DNA from: Ophthalmolycus amberensis
Taxonomy: Eukaryota > Chordata > Actinopteri > Perciformes > Zoarcidae
Reading direction: 5' to 3'
DNA: 64,000 nucleotides
Assembly: GCA_024529925.1 (NCBI GenBank)
Contig: JAFEUB010000787.1
Span: 2,468,501-2,532,500 of the forward strand
Notes under the pieces: model-generated
Database searches by the model: none
Seen by the model: the letters and a program-made list of their open reading frames with translations, nothing else
Told to the model about the DNA's origin: nothing
Translations under genes and position numbers: made by a program
Shown here: piece after piece, positions 36,201-59,499 of the stretch
Position numbering within the stretch: position 1 is the stretch's first letter
Layout: every line of letters begins with the position of its first letter

Positions 36201-39200
36201 AGCAGGTTAAAGGGAGAGAGAGAGAGAGAGAAGAGAGAGATTTTCTAACTCTTCCTCCAGCTAGCGCAGGGATTCTGGGCCTCTTTTATCCCTCTCTTAT
36301 TTGCATCCTGATGAAAATGCATGAGGGATGGGGCGAAGCAGGATGAGGGGTTTAAGGTGGATAAAGCCCGTCTGAGACAGAGGGAACAGTTTGTATCCAG
36401 TTGTAAGAAATTTGAAACACTATTTCATGACACGGTTGTATAACACCAGCAGAAGGCGTCTTTGATAAACTCATGAATACGCTTCTCCCCACCCCCATCT
36501 CACTGTATGAAAGGCAACCAAAACAAAAAAGAATCATTGGATTAGCCTAGGCCCCAATAGATGCAGCCATGAATCTGTTACTCCATGTATTTGTGCAGCA
36601 CTTTGTGTACCGTGCTGGGCCGCTCTCCAGTTAACATGTATCCGTGTTAGTGATAGATAAAGCACGTGACAGTGATGCTGTGGTCCAGACTTACCGTCCC
36701 ACTCCATCGGTATGCTGCCCTCGATGTACTCATATTCTGTAGGATTGGCTGCCTCTACCATCCGCTTGGCACGAACGAGCCTGCCTGGAAAACCACAAAA
36801 AAAAAACTGAAAAAAAAAGTAGAGAAAGAGGGGAGCAAGAGATGCTCCACGGCGGTGCATACGAAACGCAACGCAACGGAACACAAACAAACACAAAGAG
36901 GCGCGGGCACAAGGCTCGCCGTCTCCCGCTCGCACAGACACGCGCGAGATGCAGACAGACGCACAGACACGCAGAGGGATGACAGCACTGTGACAGGCCA
37001 TGGATGATTACCTCGCGGCCCTCGGGCCCTTCGCCTCAGATCTCGCTGAGTGGCTCCAAATCTGGGCTAAGCCTTTATGCAAATCAGCCTTCCCTTTAAC
37101 CCAACCAACCACAGCCCCCCTCACTCGCAGGCTCTTCCAATCGCGGCGCTCTGGCTAACAATGCCCTCCAAAAATCAACATCAAGCCGAGCCGGAGACAA
37201 AAGAGGTCAGATATCACAGAGAACAGGAGAGGCACGAGCCGCGTGGAATATTAAGTGCTCCTCTCCCTATCTGTATACAGCACGACGCTCGCTAGCAGCA
37301 AGGCCACCGCCAATTATTTTTGGTCGAATCTGCTGATTAGACAAGTTCGGCTGGCACGCAATGACATGGAGACGGAGGTAGATGGGACAGGGGGAATGGG
37401 GGTGGGGGGGGGGGGGCAATGGAGAGACAGACAGAATAAGGGGGAGCGAGAGAATTAAGAAAGAGCCAGTTGCGTTGTGTCTTCATACAGTGTTCTCTGC
37501 TAACAAGTGTTTCCATAGTCTATCCTCGCAGGTAGCCGGATGTCCGTGCATCGCTCCCATCCCTCGAAGAAATTATGAGGCGAGGAAGGAGGGGGTAGAG
37601 GGAGGGAGGGAGAGAGAGAGAGGGAGAGGGAGTGATGATGCATGGCAAACATGGCTCGGAGAAGAGAAATGGATGGGCAAGGAAAACAACACGCTCCAAA
37701 ACACAGACAATCTGTCAGGATTCCATCACCGTTTCTCCGCAGCTGACTGGACATGGACAAATGGAGGCAACCACCTCCATGCACACGGCAGACTGATGGC
37801 CTTAATGTTTACTTCAGCCATAACAGATAGCCGCGGCGCTGGGATGGATGAAGGATGGCACTCAAAAGTGGCTAAGCGAGCATGTGCATGCGGGAAGGCC
37901 GCTCTTGCTTTCTTCTCAAAAGATCTGTTTTCTACCCCCGTGAAGACAAAAACGTTTGTTCACGCATGTGCTGCTCTGTGATTACGCCCTACGAGCAGGA
38001 TTCCTTGCCATACTTTATCCAGCCTATATAGTAATCAGGTCAGCTAATTAGGCTATTGCTTTGGTTTCTGCATTGGCTCCCACTAGATTGTCACGAAGGG
38101 CTTCACAGGCTCCAGCTCTGCAGCTCCAGTTTTCTGATATCCAGGTCTGACAAAAAAAAACACTGCGTCCTGTCACCTTATAACTGCCAGCAAACAAAAG
38201 GCTGCGTTCTCTAGGCAATACTCACAAATACGTTTAACAGGTATGCTAATTATAAGACGGATCCTATCCGTGTTTGCATTGACGGGGGAGGCAACAGACA
38301 GAAATGGTACAATTAAGATACAGTCCCCAAAAGCAATGTGCTTAACTACAGCTAATGCCGAACTAATAAGCATAAAGAGAGGCACCCACTTTCTCCTCTG
38401 TCTCTATCTCTGCGCTAGGTTGTACCCCCCCCCCCCCCCCCCCCCCTCTACCACACTCCAACATGGCTTTCCTCTTGTCTTGTTGCTTTTGCAGCATGAC
38501 TAAACCCCTTCCACCACGGCTTTTATCCCTGGATTTGAATAACAAATACAGTATGTACATATATTTATGAAACACGGCTGATCCTCCCACCACACACACA
38601 TTGGGAGGAGGCTTGTCGGTCTGATTGGGGGGGGGGGGGGGGGGTAATCTCTGAGCTGGGACAACTGCAGAACAACACATAGACCAAGGCCACGAACCGT
38701 ACCGCTCTACAAATATAACTACAAAAGTTCAAAAGGAACGCACCACGTCTTCCCAATCGCATTATCTCACATGAGCTGGGAAAGATGATCGACATAACAA
38801 GCAACAAACATTACTTGTGGACGTTATTGAAGAATGGATTTACTGCGTATAGGCCTATACTCCTCACGTAACGTAGCATAACACAATTGGCCTGGCACAT
38901 TGTTTGCATAGTGAATTCTGAGCTGCAACAGCAACAATTACTGTCATTACTAATTAATACTTTTTATTAGTCTTTTTTTTTGGCCCAAAGTCTTAAAGTT
39001 ACTTACTTTGTTTGATCCAGTCAAAAAATAATAATATAAATACAATTTTAAATAATATATATATATACATATATTACAATGATATAAAATGTGCAAAAAA
39101 CTGTAGTACTACTAAATATTACAGCATGAAAAATACAACCAACTATTTATATATTATTTTTCAAATTGAAATATTAAAAATAATGAAAAATGCCAGGAGT

Positions 39201-39481
39201 TTATATAGCTGAACGTTTGCTTCTGTCTGCCCCCCCCAAAAAATTGCTTCATCAACAATATGTAACCAGTAAGTATTTTTTTTTTTTACTGGAAAAATAT
39301 CAGTCGAGATCCACTGATTATCAATAGAACGAGTAACTGAATTATATAATCCTCCATGTCAGCTTCGTATAGTCTGTACTTTAAGATCTGTCAGGCAGTC
39401 AGCAAATTGGGTGTCAGCTATCTTTCTGCTTCACAGTTCAGGCCTCAGAGAACCGGAGAGGGAGAGAGAGGGAGAGAGAGG

Positions 39482-39513
<32 letters not shown>

Positions 39514-40195
39514 GAGAGAGAGAGAGGGAGAGAGAGGGGAGAGAGAGGGGGAGAGAGAAGTGGGAGACAGAAGAGAGATGTGAAAGGTGTTAGGAGCTCT
39601 CGATCTCAGCGGGCCCCTTTGTGACAGGTCTGCCTTCTCATCACTCACTAGGGGAAACCTACTTACCAGTCAAACACACACACACACAAACAACACACAC
39701 GCACACACACTCACTGGCTAGAGAGCAGGCAGATTAACCTGAGGGACAGGAGCGAGGACGCTGCCTCTTACCGTGAAGGACAAACGCAGCACTGCGTTGG
39801 AGAGGGGGAGGGGCCAGCGGCAGGAGGAACGAAATCCCACCGCATAAATATTCATGAGCCATCTCACCTGTCTGAGCGCGACTCATCTGTGAGCCCGGCT
39901 GTGGAACCGGGGGGGTGGGGGGCGAGGGAAGGGAGGAGACGGGTGAGGGGGTTGCCTTGGCAGCCGGGTCGGGAGCCAATCAAACGGCAGGTACGCCTAT
40001 CCTTCCCGTTCGTTAGAATAAGACGTGATGCGCGCCGAGGGTTGCTCTTTGAACCCTTAACACACCCCGCTAAACTCCATCACCTGCTTCAACACACACA
40101 ACACCCCCGACTTCACACATCAGCTCCCAGGTGAGTGCTGCTGGGGGCGACCTGAGAGGTTTTTCACCTCCACAATGTCATTCCGGAGCATCTTG

Positions 40196-40237
<42 letters not shown>

Positions 40238-40291
40238 CTCTCTCTCTCCCTCCCTCTCTCTCTCTCTCTCTCTCGCTCTCTCGCTCTCTCG

Positions 40292-40350
<59 letters not shown>

Positions 40351-43300
40351 GCTCTCTCTCTCTCTCCCTCTCTCTCTCGCTCTCTCTCCTTTGATTACGG
40401 AAGCAGATGTCAGGGGAGCGCGCTTCGATCGGCAACATCCGGGTCTACGGAGAGCCCTAAAAACTCATAGACAGGAACGAAGGCTCTCTGCATCCGACTC
40501 CAACTGGTGGACCTACGCCTCATGCTCCTCGTCGTCAACCCCGACGTCTATCCTGCAATCCTGCAACAACAAAACAAAAACACCACGTTCGCTCGTCTCT
40601 GAACAGATTGCAAGGCAGACAAAAGCTCCCGCTTGCAACTCGGGCTCTCCCTCTCGATAGACAACAGAGCAGCTTCCTTGGTCTTCACGGCTGTGGTGGT
40701 GGACGAGCAGCGAGTTTTAGGCCCGACACTGTGGCGGAACAAAAAGCAGTCTTGAAGCAGCGAGCCCATCAGCCTGCTTTGAGCCTAGTTTATTCCTCTC
40801 CAGCAGAGCTGTCTGCTGCAGAGGGACCGGGGACCAATGCCTGCATGGTAATGGACAGCTTTATGAAGATGGAGTGATCCGATAAGCATCAGTGATACAA
40901 GGGCAACCAGGTACCAATACCGACACCCTCTCCCTCTCTTTTCCCCTGGGAAAAAAATGGAGGGGATGTGTGAGGCCTGTAACCATGGTTACCCATTAGC
41001 CCTGAACCTAGTGACGCGGGATGAGGTTTAGAGGGAAAAGGCCAGCCGCTGTTTTGCATCGGTTCTGGTGAAAGGAGGAGCTTATAGGCGTAAAGTCGGC
41101 CTGCTGCTGCTGCTGCTCGACTTTTTTACTCAGCCCTCATTCTGTTTGTCCCTGTTGCTGTCGATCCCGCTGAGGTTTGAGCGACTCACGGCAGAACAGA
41201 GGAGAATAATTCATATAAAAAGCAATAACACTGCTGAAAAGAATACTCTTGATTTCCCCCGTGTGTTACTTTTAACTAAACGCGGGCGCACTTGAGGGCG
41301 GAAGGGACACTTTACCCCCTTCCACTTAAGCACCACCCATCCACTTGAAGTCTGTCCTCTGCCCGACGGGTTATAGAAAAGGGCCACGGCGAGCCAGGAA
41401 GTCAGCGTGCTTTGTGAGGCTGTGGAGCGTTGTGGACCCCCCCCTCTCCTCTCCTCTGAGGCCCATACGTGTGATGTCCATACACCAAGCTGTCCACCCC
41501 TTTCTATTCACCTCCATCACTCTCATCCAAGCCCCTTCCTTTTTCTTCCATTGCACCTTCAGTCCCCCCACCACCCACACACTCTTCCTCCATTAACCTA
41601 CCTCCACCTTCCCTCTCTCCCCCTATATCTGTCTGCCTGTTCCACCCACTCATTTCACCCTCTTTCTGCCAGAAACCCTCCTTTCACTTTCACTCTCTCC
41701 ACTCTTCCCCCCCTACTCTATAATTTCACCCCGTGTGTCAGCATCCCCCTTGTTCTTTGTCACTCACTTTCTATGCCCCACCCTCTGTGAATCTCCCTCG
41801 GCCTTATCTCTCCTCCCTTGCTCCTCGCCTTATTTCTCTCTGCCTGTCTGCTTTATTAAAATATTCTGAATTGAATAAGCAGCGGCAGGCTCCGGGAGAT
41901 GTCTGCTGTTGGGTCGGTCCGTCTGTCAGTCTTTCTGGCTGAGTTTCTGACGGACAAGGAGCCCCGAGGTGTCAAAACATCTCGCCGGCCATCTGACCAG
42001 AGAGGGAGACAGAGAGAGAGCGAGAGAGACGAATGCACCGGACATCCACGCCAAATGAAAAAAATAATCAGATTCATTTGTTGTCTTCCTTCTGTTGGCG
42101 TCATCGACCCGCATTGAAATAAAAGTGAGACAGGTGACATATAGATACAGGTCTACTGTAGATATGCAGTGTTTCAATAGACCTGCACGGTTGCTTGATC
42201 TAGCGATATTGGAGCGGGGCCCATTTGGGATCCTCTACCATAAGAAATAAATGTGCCTGTTTCTCACTTTCGGCATCTATCTTTTTCCAAATGCCTTTTT
42301 AATGAAGTAGTTAAGCCACTCCATAACGCTCCACCACATGCACATACAAACACACACTTGGCAAACAGTATAAAGCAAGATGAGCTAAACCCACTTGGTT
42401 CCCCCCCCCCCCAGTATAATGATTAAACAACCTTCATTTAAACCCCGTGCATTGCAAAGCTGCTGATCAATTAACGTGATTTACTGCGGCGGCCCTGGAC
42501 ATAGCCGCTCCATCGTGAACACCGACTGGGTGTCCTGCAGTGGGATAGACCCTCCTTCATCGCACCCTGGGGATGACTTGTGGCAGGATAAACAGCCATT
42601 TGGACCCTCGTCTCTCTCCGCTGTGACTCTTTCCGTGGAAATATGCGGCTTGAATCAACGCTCTGATGACACACGGCCATCTGTTGTTGTGTTAAGTGTG
42701 TTTGGGCATGAAGTGGAGGGAAAACACACAATCGCAGATTTCTTTTCCTCTTTTTAAAATACAAAGCAGATACAAATGCCCACATACACACACAGTGTGT
42801 AGTTGTTATGCCACACAAGCACACAACCTCAGATGCACACACTAATACAACAACAACACACACACACACACACCCTTCCTCTCTCAATCCCCAGAGTCAC
42901 CCATCCTGAAATAGCAGAACTGAGGCCTTTTCAGTTTTTCACTTCATAGAACTAGAGCTGGGGAATCAAATAAATAATAGACAAAGAGAGGGGGATAGTG
43001 ATAGGACGACAAGTCAATGCATCTTTTCTCTGCAACAGCGTGGCGCACCTCCGAAGAACCTCTGAATCCCTTCCATTCTCCACACAGTGGAGAGGACCAA
43101 CAGATTAAAACTGCATGGCACACACCGCTAAAATGAATAGCACTAAAAATACATCCTTTTCACCGAGACATGAAAGGAAACTGCCTTTCCCCTGTCCAGT
43201 ATTGAGCAGCCATTGATTCCGAGACAAAGGCTACACCTCCTCAAAGAGGTAAGAAAAATAGCAATCATACAGGCAATTATTTTCAAATGTGCCTGCAGCG

Positions 43301-46300
43301 GCCGATAATGTCAGTGCGCCTCTCTTCCTAAATAAAGGGAGGGAAGGCAGGCGGCAAAGCTGCGGGCCCAGAGCTGAAGACGAATGAGCCCATCCCGCAG
43401 AATGCCTCGCTTTCATCTGGGCAGCATGACATGGCGCCCCATGCAGTGTGAGGCAGAGCCGGGCCTGGGGGACAGACGCGCACAGATAGAGGGGAAGAAT
43501 ATAGATTCTCTTATTCAGCTCTATGGAGCCAACACACCAAGGCAAAGGCCTTCTAAAGACCAGTGGCCAGATTGCCAGTGGCTTTTCTCTTGTTGCCCTG
43601 CCATAGACAACAATCACTGGCGCTCCACAGCCTATAGCCTGGTTCTCTCTGTGGGGCAGAAGCGCACAGTGGGCCTCTTTAGCTGGACCTTTTCTAAAGA
43701 CGGAGACAGACATTCCGCCTCTCTAGGCGTGTACTTCAGACTCGGGCCTTTTCATTTTGATGTGCAGCAGCAGCAGCATCTGAGGAGAGGGGGGGGGGGA
43801 TAGAAAGCACTCTGCTGGGCCCAGCCCCTCCACACACACTGCTGAACTGTTCTAATGTTGTGAATAGAAATCTTCACTGGATTGGCTTCAAAAGGAGGAA
43901 AAAGAAGAAGAAGAAAAATCCAGAGGCAGCAATGACGGGGAGGGGCAAGGGAAGGAAGGGTTAGCCGGAGAAAAAACAAAAGAGGTCAACCAATAGGGAG
44001 GAATCTGGCCAGTTGTTAAAGATCAGATGGGACAGAGTCACATGAAGCTTTTATTTTCCTTAATGTCCTCTCATACGTAGCCTGCCACACACGGAATTGC
44101 TTACGCACCAGTTTTCTAAAGCAAACAGACAGAGAGAGGTAGAAGATGGGAGCAGCAAGGCATGGATAAAGGTGGAGAGGGATTGACTGAACACTAGGGA
44201 TGGACACATGAATGGAAGAAGTAGGCAGAGTTTAGAGAGAGAGAGAGAGAGAGAGAGACTCCTCACCTACTTCAACCACTACTCATGTGCTGCAGTGGAA
44301 AGCCCTGCGGTCCATGCCTTAAGGCCCTGAGCCCACGCATGGCCTATCAGTTTAAGATCAAAAGGAACCTGCTTTAGCAAGACATATGGACTGAATAATG
44401 CATCTGCTTTATTTCCACAAGGCTGGACGGGGTGAGTGGCAGCAAAAAGAAAAGAAAAGAAGAGTACAATGTGTGTGCCATATATTTCCATTTGTTTATT
44501 ATGAACGTATATGAGTGCGTATGCGTATGTGCCTGTCTGGCGTTTACGAGTGTGTTTGTTTGGGAAGCCTTTTTTTTTTTTTTTTTTTCCTTCTACAGGC
44601 CGACTAGCCTCTCCACAGTGTCAGTCACCGTGATTGGGCGGTGGATACGGTAGCCCGTAGCGTGCTAGGAAATGGGCTTCTGTGATGTCTCATTTGAATA
44701 GTCTGACAGCCAGGGGTGGAGGAGCAGCCTTGTACTGAATTATAAATACGAGCGTGGGCGCAAGTTTCCCCGTCCAAACTGCTGAGAAAAGGTGAAGCAC
44801 AAAGTCAAGTTAGATAAAAGCGGGTTTGCAACCTGCCAGAGGTCGGTCCCTCTCCGGCAAAACAAAAGGAGAAAAAAACAGCTTGGTTTCACCCTCTTAG
44901 AAAAGTACAGATGAATGTTCGCACTATTCAGAACATGCTAGTCAAAGAAAGGCTTTATCGAAGTTGTGTAACGTGGCACCATGAGAGGGAGACAAACACA
45001 AGCATGGGGAGGTGGGATATGATTATTCCCAGATTATTGTGGTGGAGTGTTTTTCCCATATTGGACAAATTCAGTGTCTGGAATAGTGAGCTCTGCACAG
45101 GCATAATCATTCTGGTAAATATCATGGGGCATAACCCTTTGTTACTAATAAGCCAAAGGCAACCATGGCTGGTCAACCGACGTCTGGTGCAAGACAAAGG
45201 TTGCGCTCTTTGACCTGTGACCCCTGACATGATTCCTATTGTCTGTTTAGGACCCCTGCTGATAATCTAAGGTGGTAAACAGAAGGGAAAAGTGGGATAA
45301 GCCTGGATTTTTCTAATGAGTTAAACTAAGAACAACAGCATTTACGCACATTTAGTGCATCACTTTATTCCACCTAGACAATTCATGTGCAGGTGTGGAT
45401 ATCATACACACTAGCAATTTCCGAGAAGTGTTTTGTTGTCATTTGGTAAAAGCAACAGTCAGTGTGTGTGTAGTGTACCAGTAATATATCAGTATCTTCT
45501 TCCTGTAAACACCTTGATCTGTGATTCTCAAATCAAGACTTGCTGAGGCCAACACCTCTCCATCTCCCTATACTAGACACTCTGTGAGAAAGACAGGACA
45601 ACTGGAAGGACGCACAGTGAGCCCGGGATGTTGAGTCCACGAGGCCATCGAGCGTGTCCTTGGCCTTCTCTCAGTCAGAGGCGGTGTGAAGGACGCCACT
45701 GGCGTCTCCCACCATGGATTAGCCTGATGACACAGTTCTACTGCTCGGCTTGAGCACGATGTACTGTAGCGCTGCCATGTCTCACTGGGGATATATGACC
45801 TCCTTCTAAATCCTCACCGCAGACAAGTAATCATTTCGCCTGCAACAGTGGAGGACTCTTTCCTCTCTGAAGGGCCAGTGACAGCGGAGCTTCCGTCATT
45901 GTACCCCTTAAAATGAGTTAAAACTGCAGTGGGCTGCATTAAATGCAGACTAACAAAATCGTATTAAAACGCTATAAAAGGAATGTTCCAATTGAGGCGG
46001 TGGCTCCATCTAGCGGAGAGCTTTTTGTACAACAAGAGTGAAAGGGTGAAGGTAAAGTCATATTCACAACACATGTTAGGAAGAGAGGGGTGACATGCAC
46101 AACACAAAATACAACGTTACGCTGGAATATCAATATTCTATCATCAGAGTACAGTGTCCGTAGCAAGCGATGTAAAACACACTGGTTAACAAAAGCTAAG
46201 TTTGTCATGGTGAAAACAACAAGGGTCTTAGACAGAAAAAGGCTAAATTAAGTATTACAGCTGCTTTGTTTTAAACTATCTTCATTTCTCTGCAGGGGTG

Positions 46301-46480
46301 GATCAATATTGTAACAGACATTAATCCACGCCTAGTTGATGTTAGCACAACTATGCGTAATTTACCTGTCCATGTCTTCTGTTTTGGGATTACGTAATAA
46401 TTATTCCCCGAGGTATCTGTCCCAACGTGCTCGCGCACTATTCCAAACGTACGCCGCAGAACTCCAACAATCCTGCTCAT
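33289..46480 (-). CDS. ndufaf2: NADH:ubiquinone oxidoreductase complex assembly factor 2 (mimitin, B17.2L)
   Basis: Coding exons in transcript order: 46480-46366, 36784-36695, 35702-35662 and 33525-33289 (115, 90, 41 and 237 nt). They join in phase to 160 residues plus stop. Family landmarks: VREHVGTDTSGNNYYVIPK near residue 17, RMVEAANPTEYEYIEGSIP-MEWDAWIRGRRKEPPSAEE across exons 2-3, and the conserved C-terminus NTFQPGSWLPKK. Human NDUFAF2 has 169 residues, so length is normal. The protein is a mitochondrial paralogue of complex I subunit NDUFA12 and binds a late complex I assembly intermediate; loss in humans causes complex I deficiency and Leigh-type encephalopathy. The start is the ATG at 46480; the in-frame GTG two codons earlier is not used. 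All donors and acceptors are GT/AG. The gene is head to head with ercc8 and tail to tail with smim15. Confidence 0.95.
33803..33821. repeat. 19-bp direct repeat, copy 1
   Basis: AGCTATTGGGCAGACGCGA occurs here and, identical, at 35074-35092, with a GGCAG motif shortly downstream in both. Confidence 0.75.
34196..34289. mobile_element. Short MITE-like element with GGGTGGGTGATATGG ends
   Basis: The left end GGGTGGGTGATATGG (34196-34210) and right end CCATATCGCCCACCC (34275-34289) are inverted copies with one mismatch. The 94-bp unit has no coding capacity. Ends of the GGGTGGGCGATATGG type are common in teleost interspersed repeats. Confidence 0.7.
35074..35092. repeat. 19-bp direct repeat, copy 2
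   Basis: Identical to 33803-33821. Confidence 0.75.
35703..36694. other. ndufaf2 intron 2
   Basis: Contains short A, T and GA runs (GA at about 36217-36240), otherwise unique sequence. No exon was seen. Confidence 0.65.
38427..38446. repeat. Poly-C tract
   Basis: About 20 consecutive C in ndufaf2 intron 1. Confidence 0.88.
39455..39560. repeat. (GA)n / GGGAGA-type polypurine tract
   Basis: About 105 bp of GA with GGGAGA interruptions, all purine on the plus strand. Confidence 0.92.
40201..40389. repeat. (CT)n tract with CGCT interruptions
   Basis: About 190 bp of CT with scattered TCGC and CCCT interruptions. Open frames across it are low-complexity artefacts. Confidence 0.95.
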
Positions 46481-46960
46481 CTTCACAGGATTAACCCGAC
46501 AGTTATTCGGGATGTATTTGGTGTCCCCTGCTAGATGTCTGCCCTCTCACCGGGTTGTTTATGCAAGACGTCATGTGTTGGGTGGAGAATGAATAAACCG
46601 TGTTGTGATTGGACAGGCTGTACTCGACCAGCCAATCATCGCATTTGTCATAGAATTAGCGATTACGTTCCAACATGGCGGCCCTTTGTATTGAGCTGCT
46701 GCGAAACTAGTTGAATACATGTGAAATAAGCAATACATTTTCAACCAATAGTACCCTTATTTGATTGAAATAGCGTATTTCGCAACTACGGAGCCGTGGA
46801 CACAAAAATGACTTGCAAAATTTGAGTTATGCTTCAAAACGTACTTTGGTGTTGTTAACATGCTAGCCTTTGAGCTAGGTTAACGTTAGCGACCGGTAGC
46901 AAAGACTGAATACCGGTCTTGCTTTAAAATCTAGATCGGTTTCTCTTTTACGTTAAAGCA
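46481..46960. promoter_or_regulatory. Shared ndufaf2-ercc8 bidirectional promoter
   Basis: 480 bp separate the two divergent start codons. The interval contains an AGACGTCAT CRE-like site (46566-46574), CCAAT boxes in opposite orientations (ATTGG at 46608-46612 and CCAAT at 46632-46636), and a YY1-like AACATGGCGGCC (46672-46683). No TATA box is evident. These are classic marks of a housekeeping bidirectional promoter, and NDUFAF2 and ERCC8 are also head to head in human. Confidence 0.8.
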
Positions 46961-58299
<11,339 letters not shown>

Positions 58300-59270
58300 T
58301 GCTGGTCGTTTTGTATGTGTGGAACAAAGTGGTGTGACCATGCAAATGAGCACGCTTCCTTTCACCATGAACTTGTGAATAAGTGACAGCTTGATTATGG
58401 TCCTGGGACACCTGTGAGGATATTTATGGGTTGAATGGAAATGTCTCCTGTTTCGTCATAGCAGACAAAGATGAAGGCCCTAAAATGACAAGTAGTGTAA
58501 ATAATTGTACGCCTTTATATATGCACAATGTAATGAATAATGGGGTTTTTTTTTGTATATTTTATATTGCATTGTTTTTCTTTTTTTAAATTTAAATGTA
58601 AAGCCAACGTGGTCCTTGGTGTGCAGAGTAAGTTTCATAATCCTCACGTGGGAGTAACCAGGCCTTCAGGAAACAGCCATTGTCTTGTTCTCATTTGCAT
58701 GTTTACAAGCTGTGCTTAGTGAAACTAGCTGGAGTGATAGTGAAACCTTTCCCTCTGACCCACCCTCCTCATCGTTTTACATATCGCCTTGGTTACCATG
58801 AGGACACCTTGAACCCGAATTAGCTTTAATACCGGCCCCTCCAAAAATAAAAAGCCACTTGTAACGAAAACGCATCAACTTTGTTATCCTTTGTGATCGA
58901 CCATGACTCCTTGCATCTCAGTCCAGGGCTTTTAAATTATGAAAACACTACTTGTATCCAAGATACTGTTTCTGTCTCTATCATCACATGACGTGTCAGT
59001 CAGCTCTCTTTTCACCAAATGACCTGACATGTCTTGATTGTACAGGTTTTGATCTTGTATGTCTTGGAATAAACTGGGAATGCCACCATATATCTGTCGC
59101 CTACCTTTTGTAACCTGACTGGTTTTAGGGAGGTTGTGGTGAAAGCTGATGATCCCCTTATTGTGTGCACTGAAACCAATTAAGGTGGATGTAATATGCT
59201 GTACTATTACAAAATGTCGACATAGCTTTCGATGAGGCATCACTCAAGAATGAACGAGAAACGTTAGTCC
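58300..59270. other. ercc8 3' UTR and ercc8-elovl7 intergenic region
   Basis: A/T-rich sequence after the ercc8 stop. A likely polyadenylation signal AATAAA lies at 58846-58851. No further gene was recognised before the elovl7 promoter. Confidence 0.6.
58846..58851 (+). terminator. ercc8: Candidate ercc8 polyadenylation signal
   Basis: AATAAA about 550 nt after the ercc8 stop codon. Confidence 0.5.
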
Positions 59271-59499
59271 ACGAGTCGGCCAATCAGAGAACGCGGGAGC
59301 GTGGCTGGAGCGCTGGAGAGCAGGAGAGCAGACCACGCCCCCCGGGTGCTCCCATAAGAGCAGAGCTCCCCGTGTCAGCGCGTGAACAGTGCAGGAGTCA
59401 CACCTGTAAGGGCAGCGGCAGGTGAGCCGGGAGTTTGGATATAAACAATTTGACAGACAACAAGGATTTTCATCAGCTGGCAGCTGCAGCTAAAGCTTT
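59271..59499 (+). promoter_or_regulatory. elovl7: elovl7 promoter and untranslated first exon
   Basis: A GC-rich block carries a CCAAT box (GGCCAATCAGAG, CCAAT at 59280-59284) and a weak TATA-like CATAAGAG about 70 bp downstream (59353-59360). Two possible donors end the first exon: GTGAGC beginning at 59422, or the stronger GTAAGT at 59500. The coding exon accepts at 61455. Confidence 0.55.

Larger units (their letters stand above)
36785..46365. other. ndufaf2 intron 1 (9.6 kb)
   Basis: Contains purine- and pyrimidine-rich zones (37.38-37.65 kb, 39455-39560, 40201-40389, 41.4-41.85 kb), poly-C and poly-G runs (38427-38446, 38628-38644), a (TA)n patch near 39055-39075, poly-T near 44570-44588, and unique sequence. 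No supported exon. Confidence 0.65.

Noticed and set aside
37382..37981. 199-codon plus-strand frame in ndufaf2 intron 1
   Set aside because: Low-complexity GR/ER-rich start and no known domain; probably chance.
40131..40660. Ser-Leu-rich open frame of 161 codons
   Set aside because: It spans the (CT)n tract; the non-repeat tail shows no family similarity and there is no exon context.
46481..46486. Longer ndufaf2 start two codons upstream
   Set aside because: The upstream codon is GTG, not ATG; the first ATG is at 46480.
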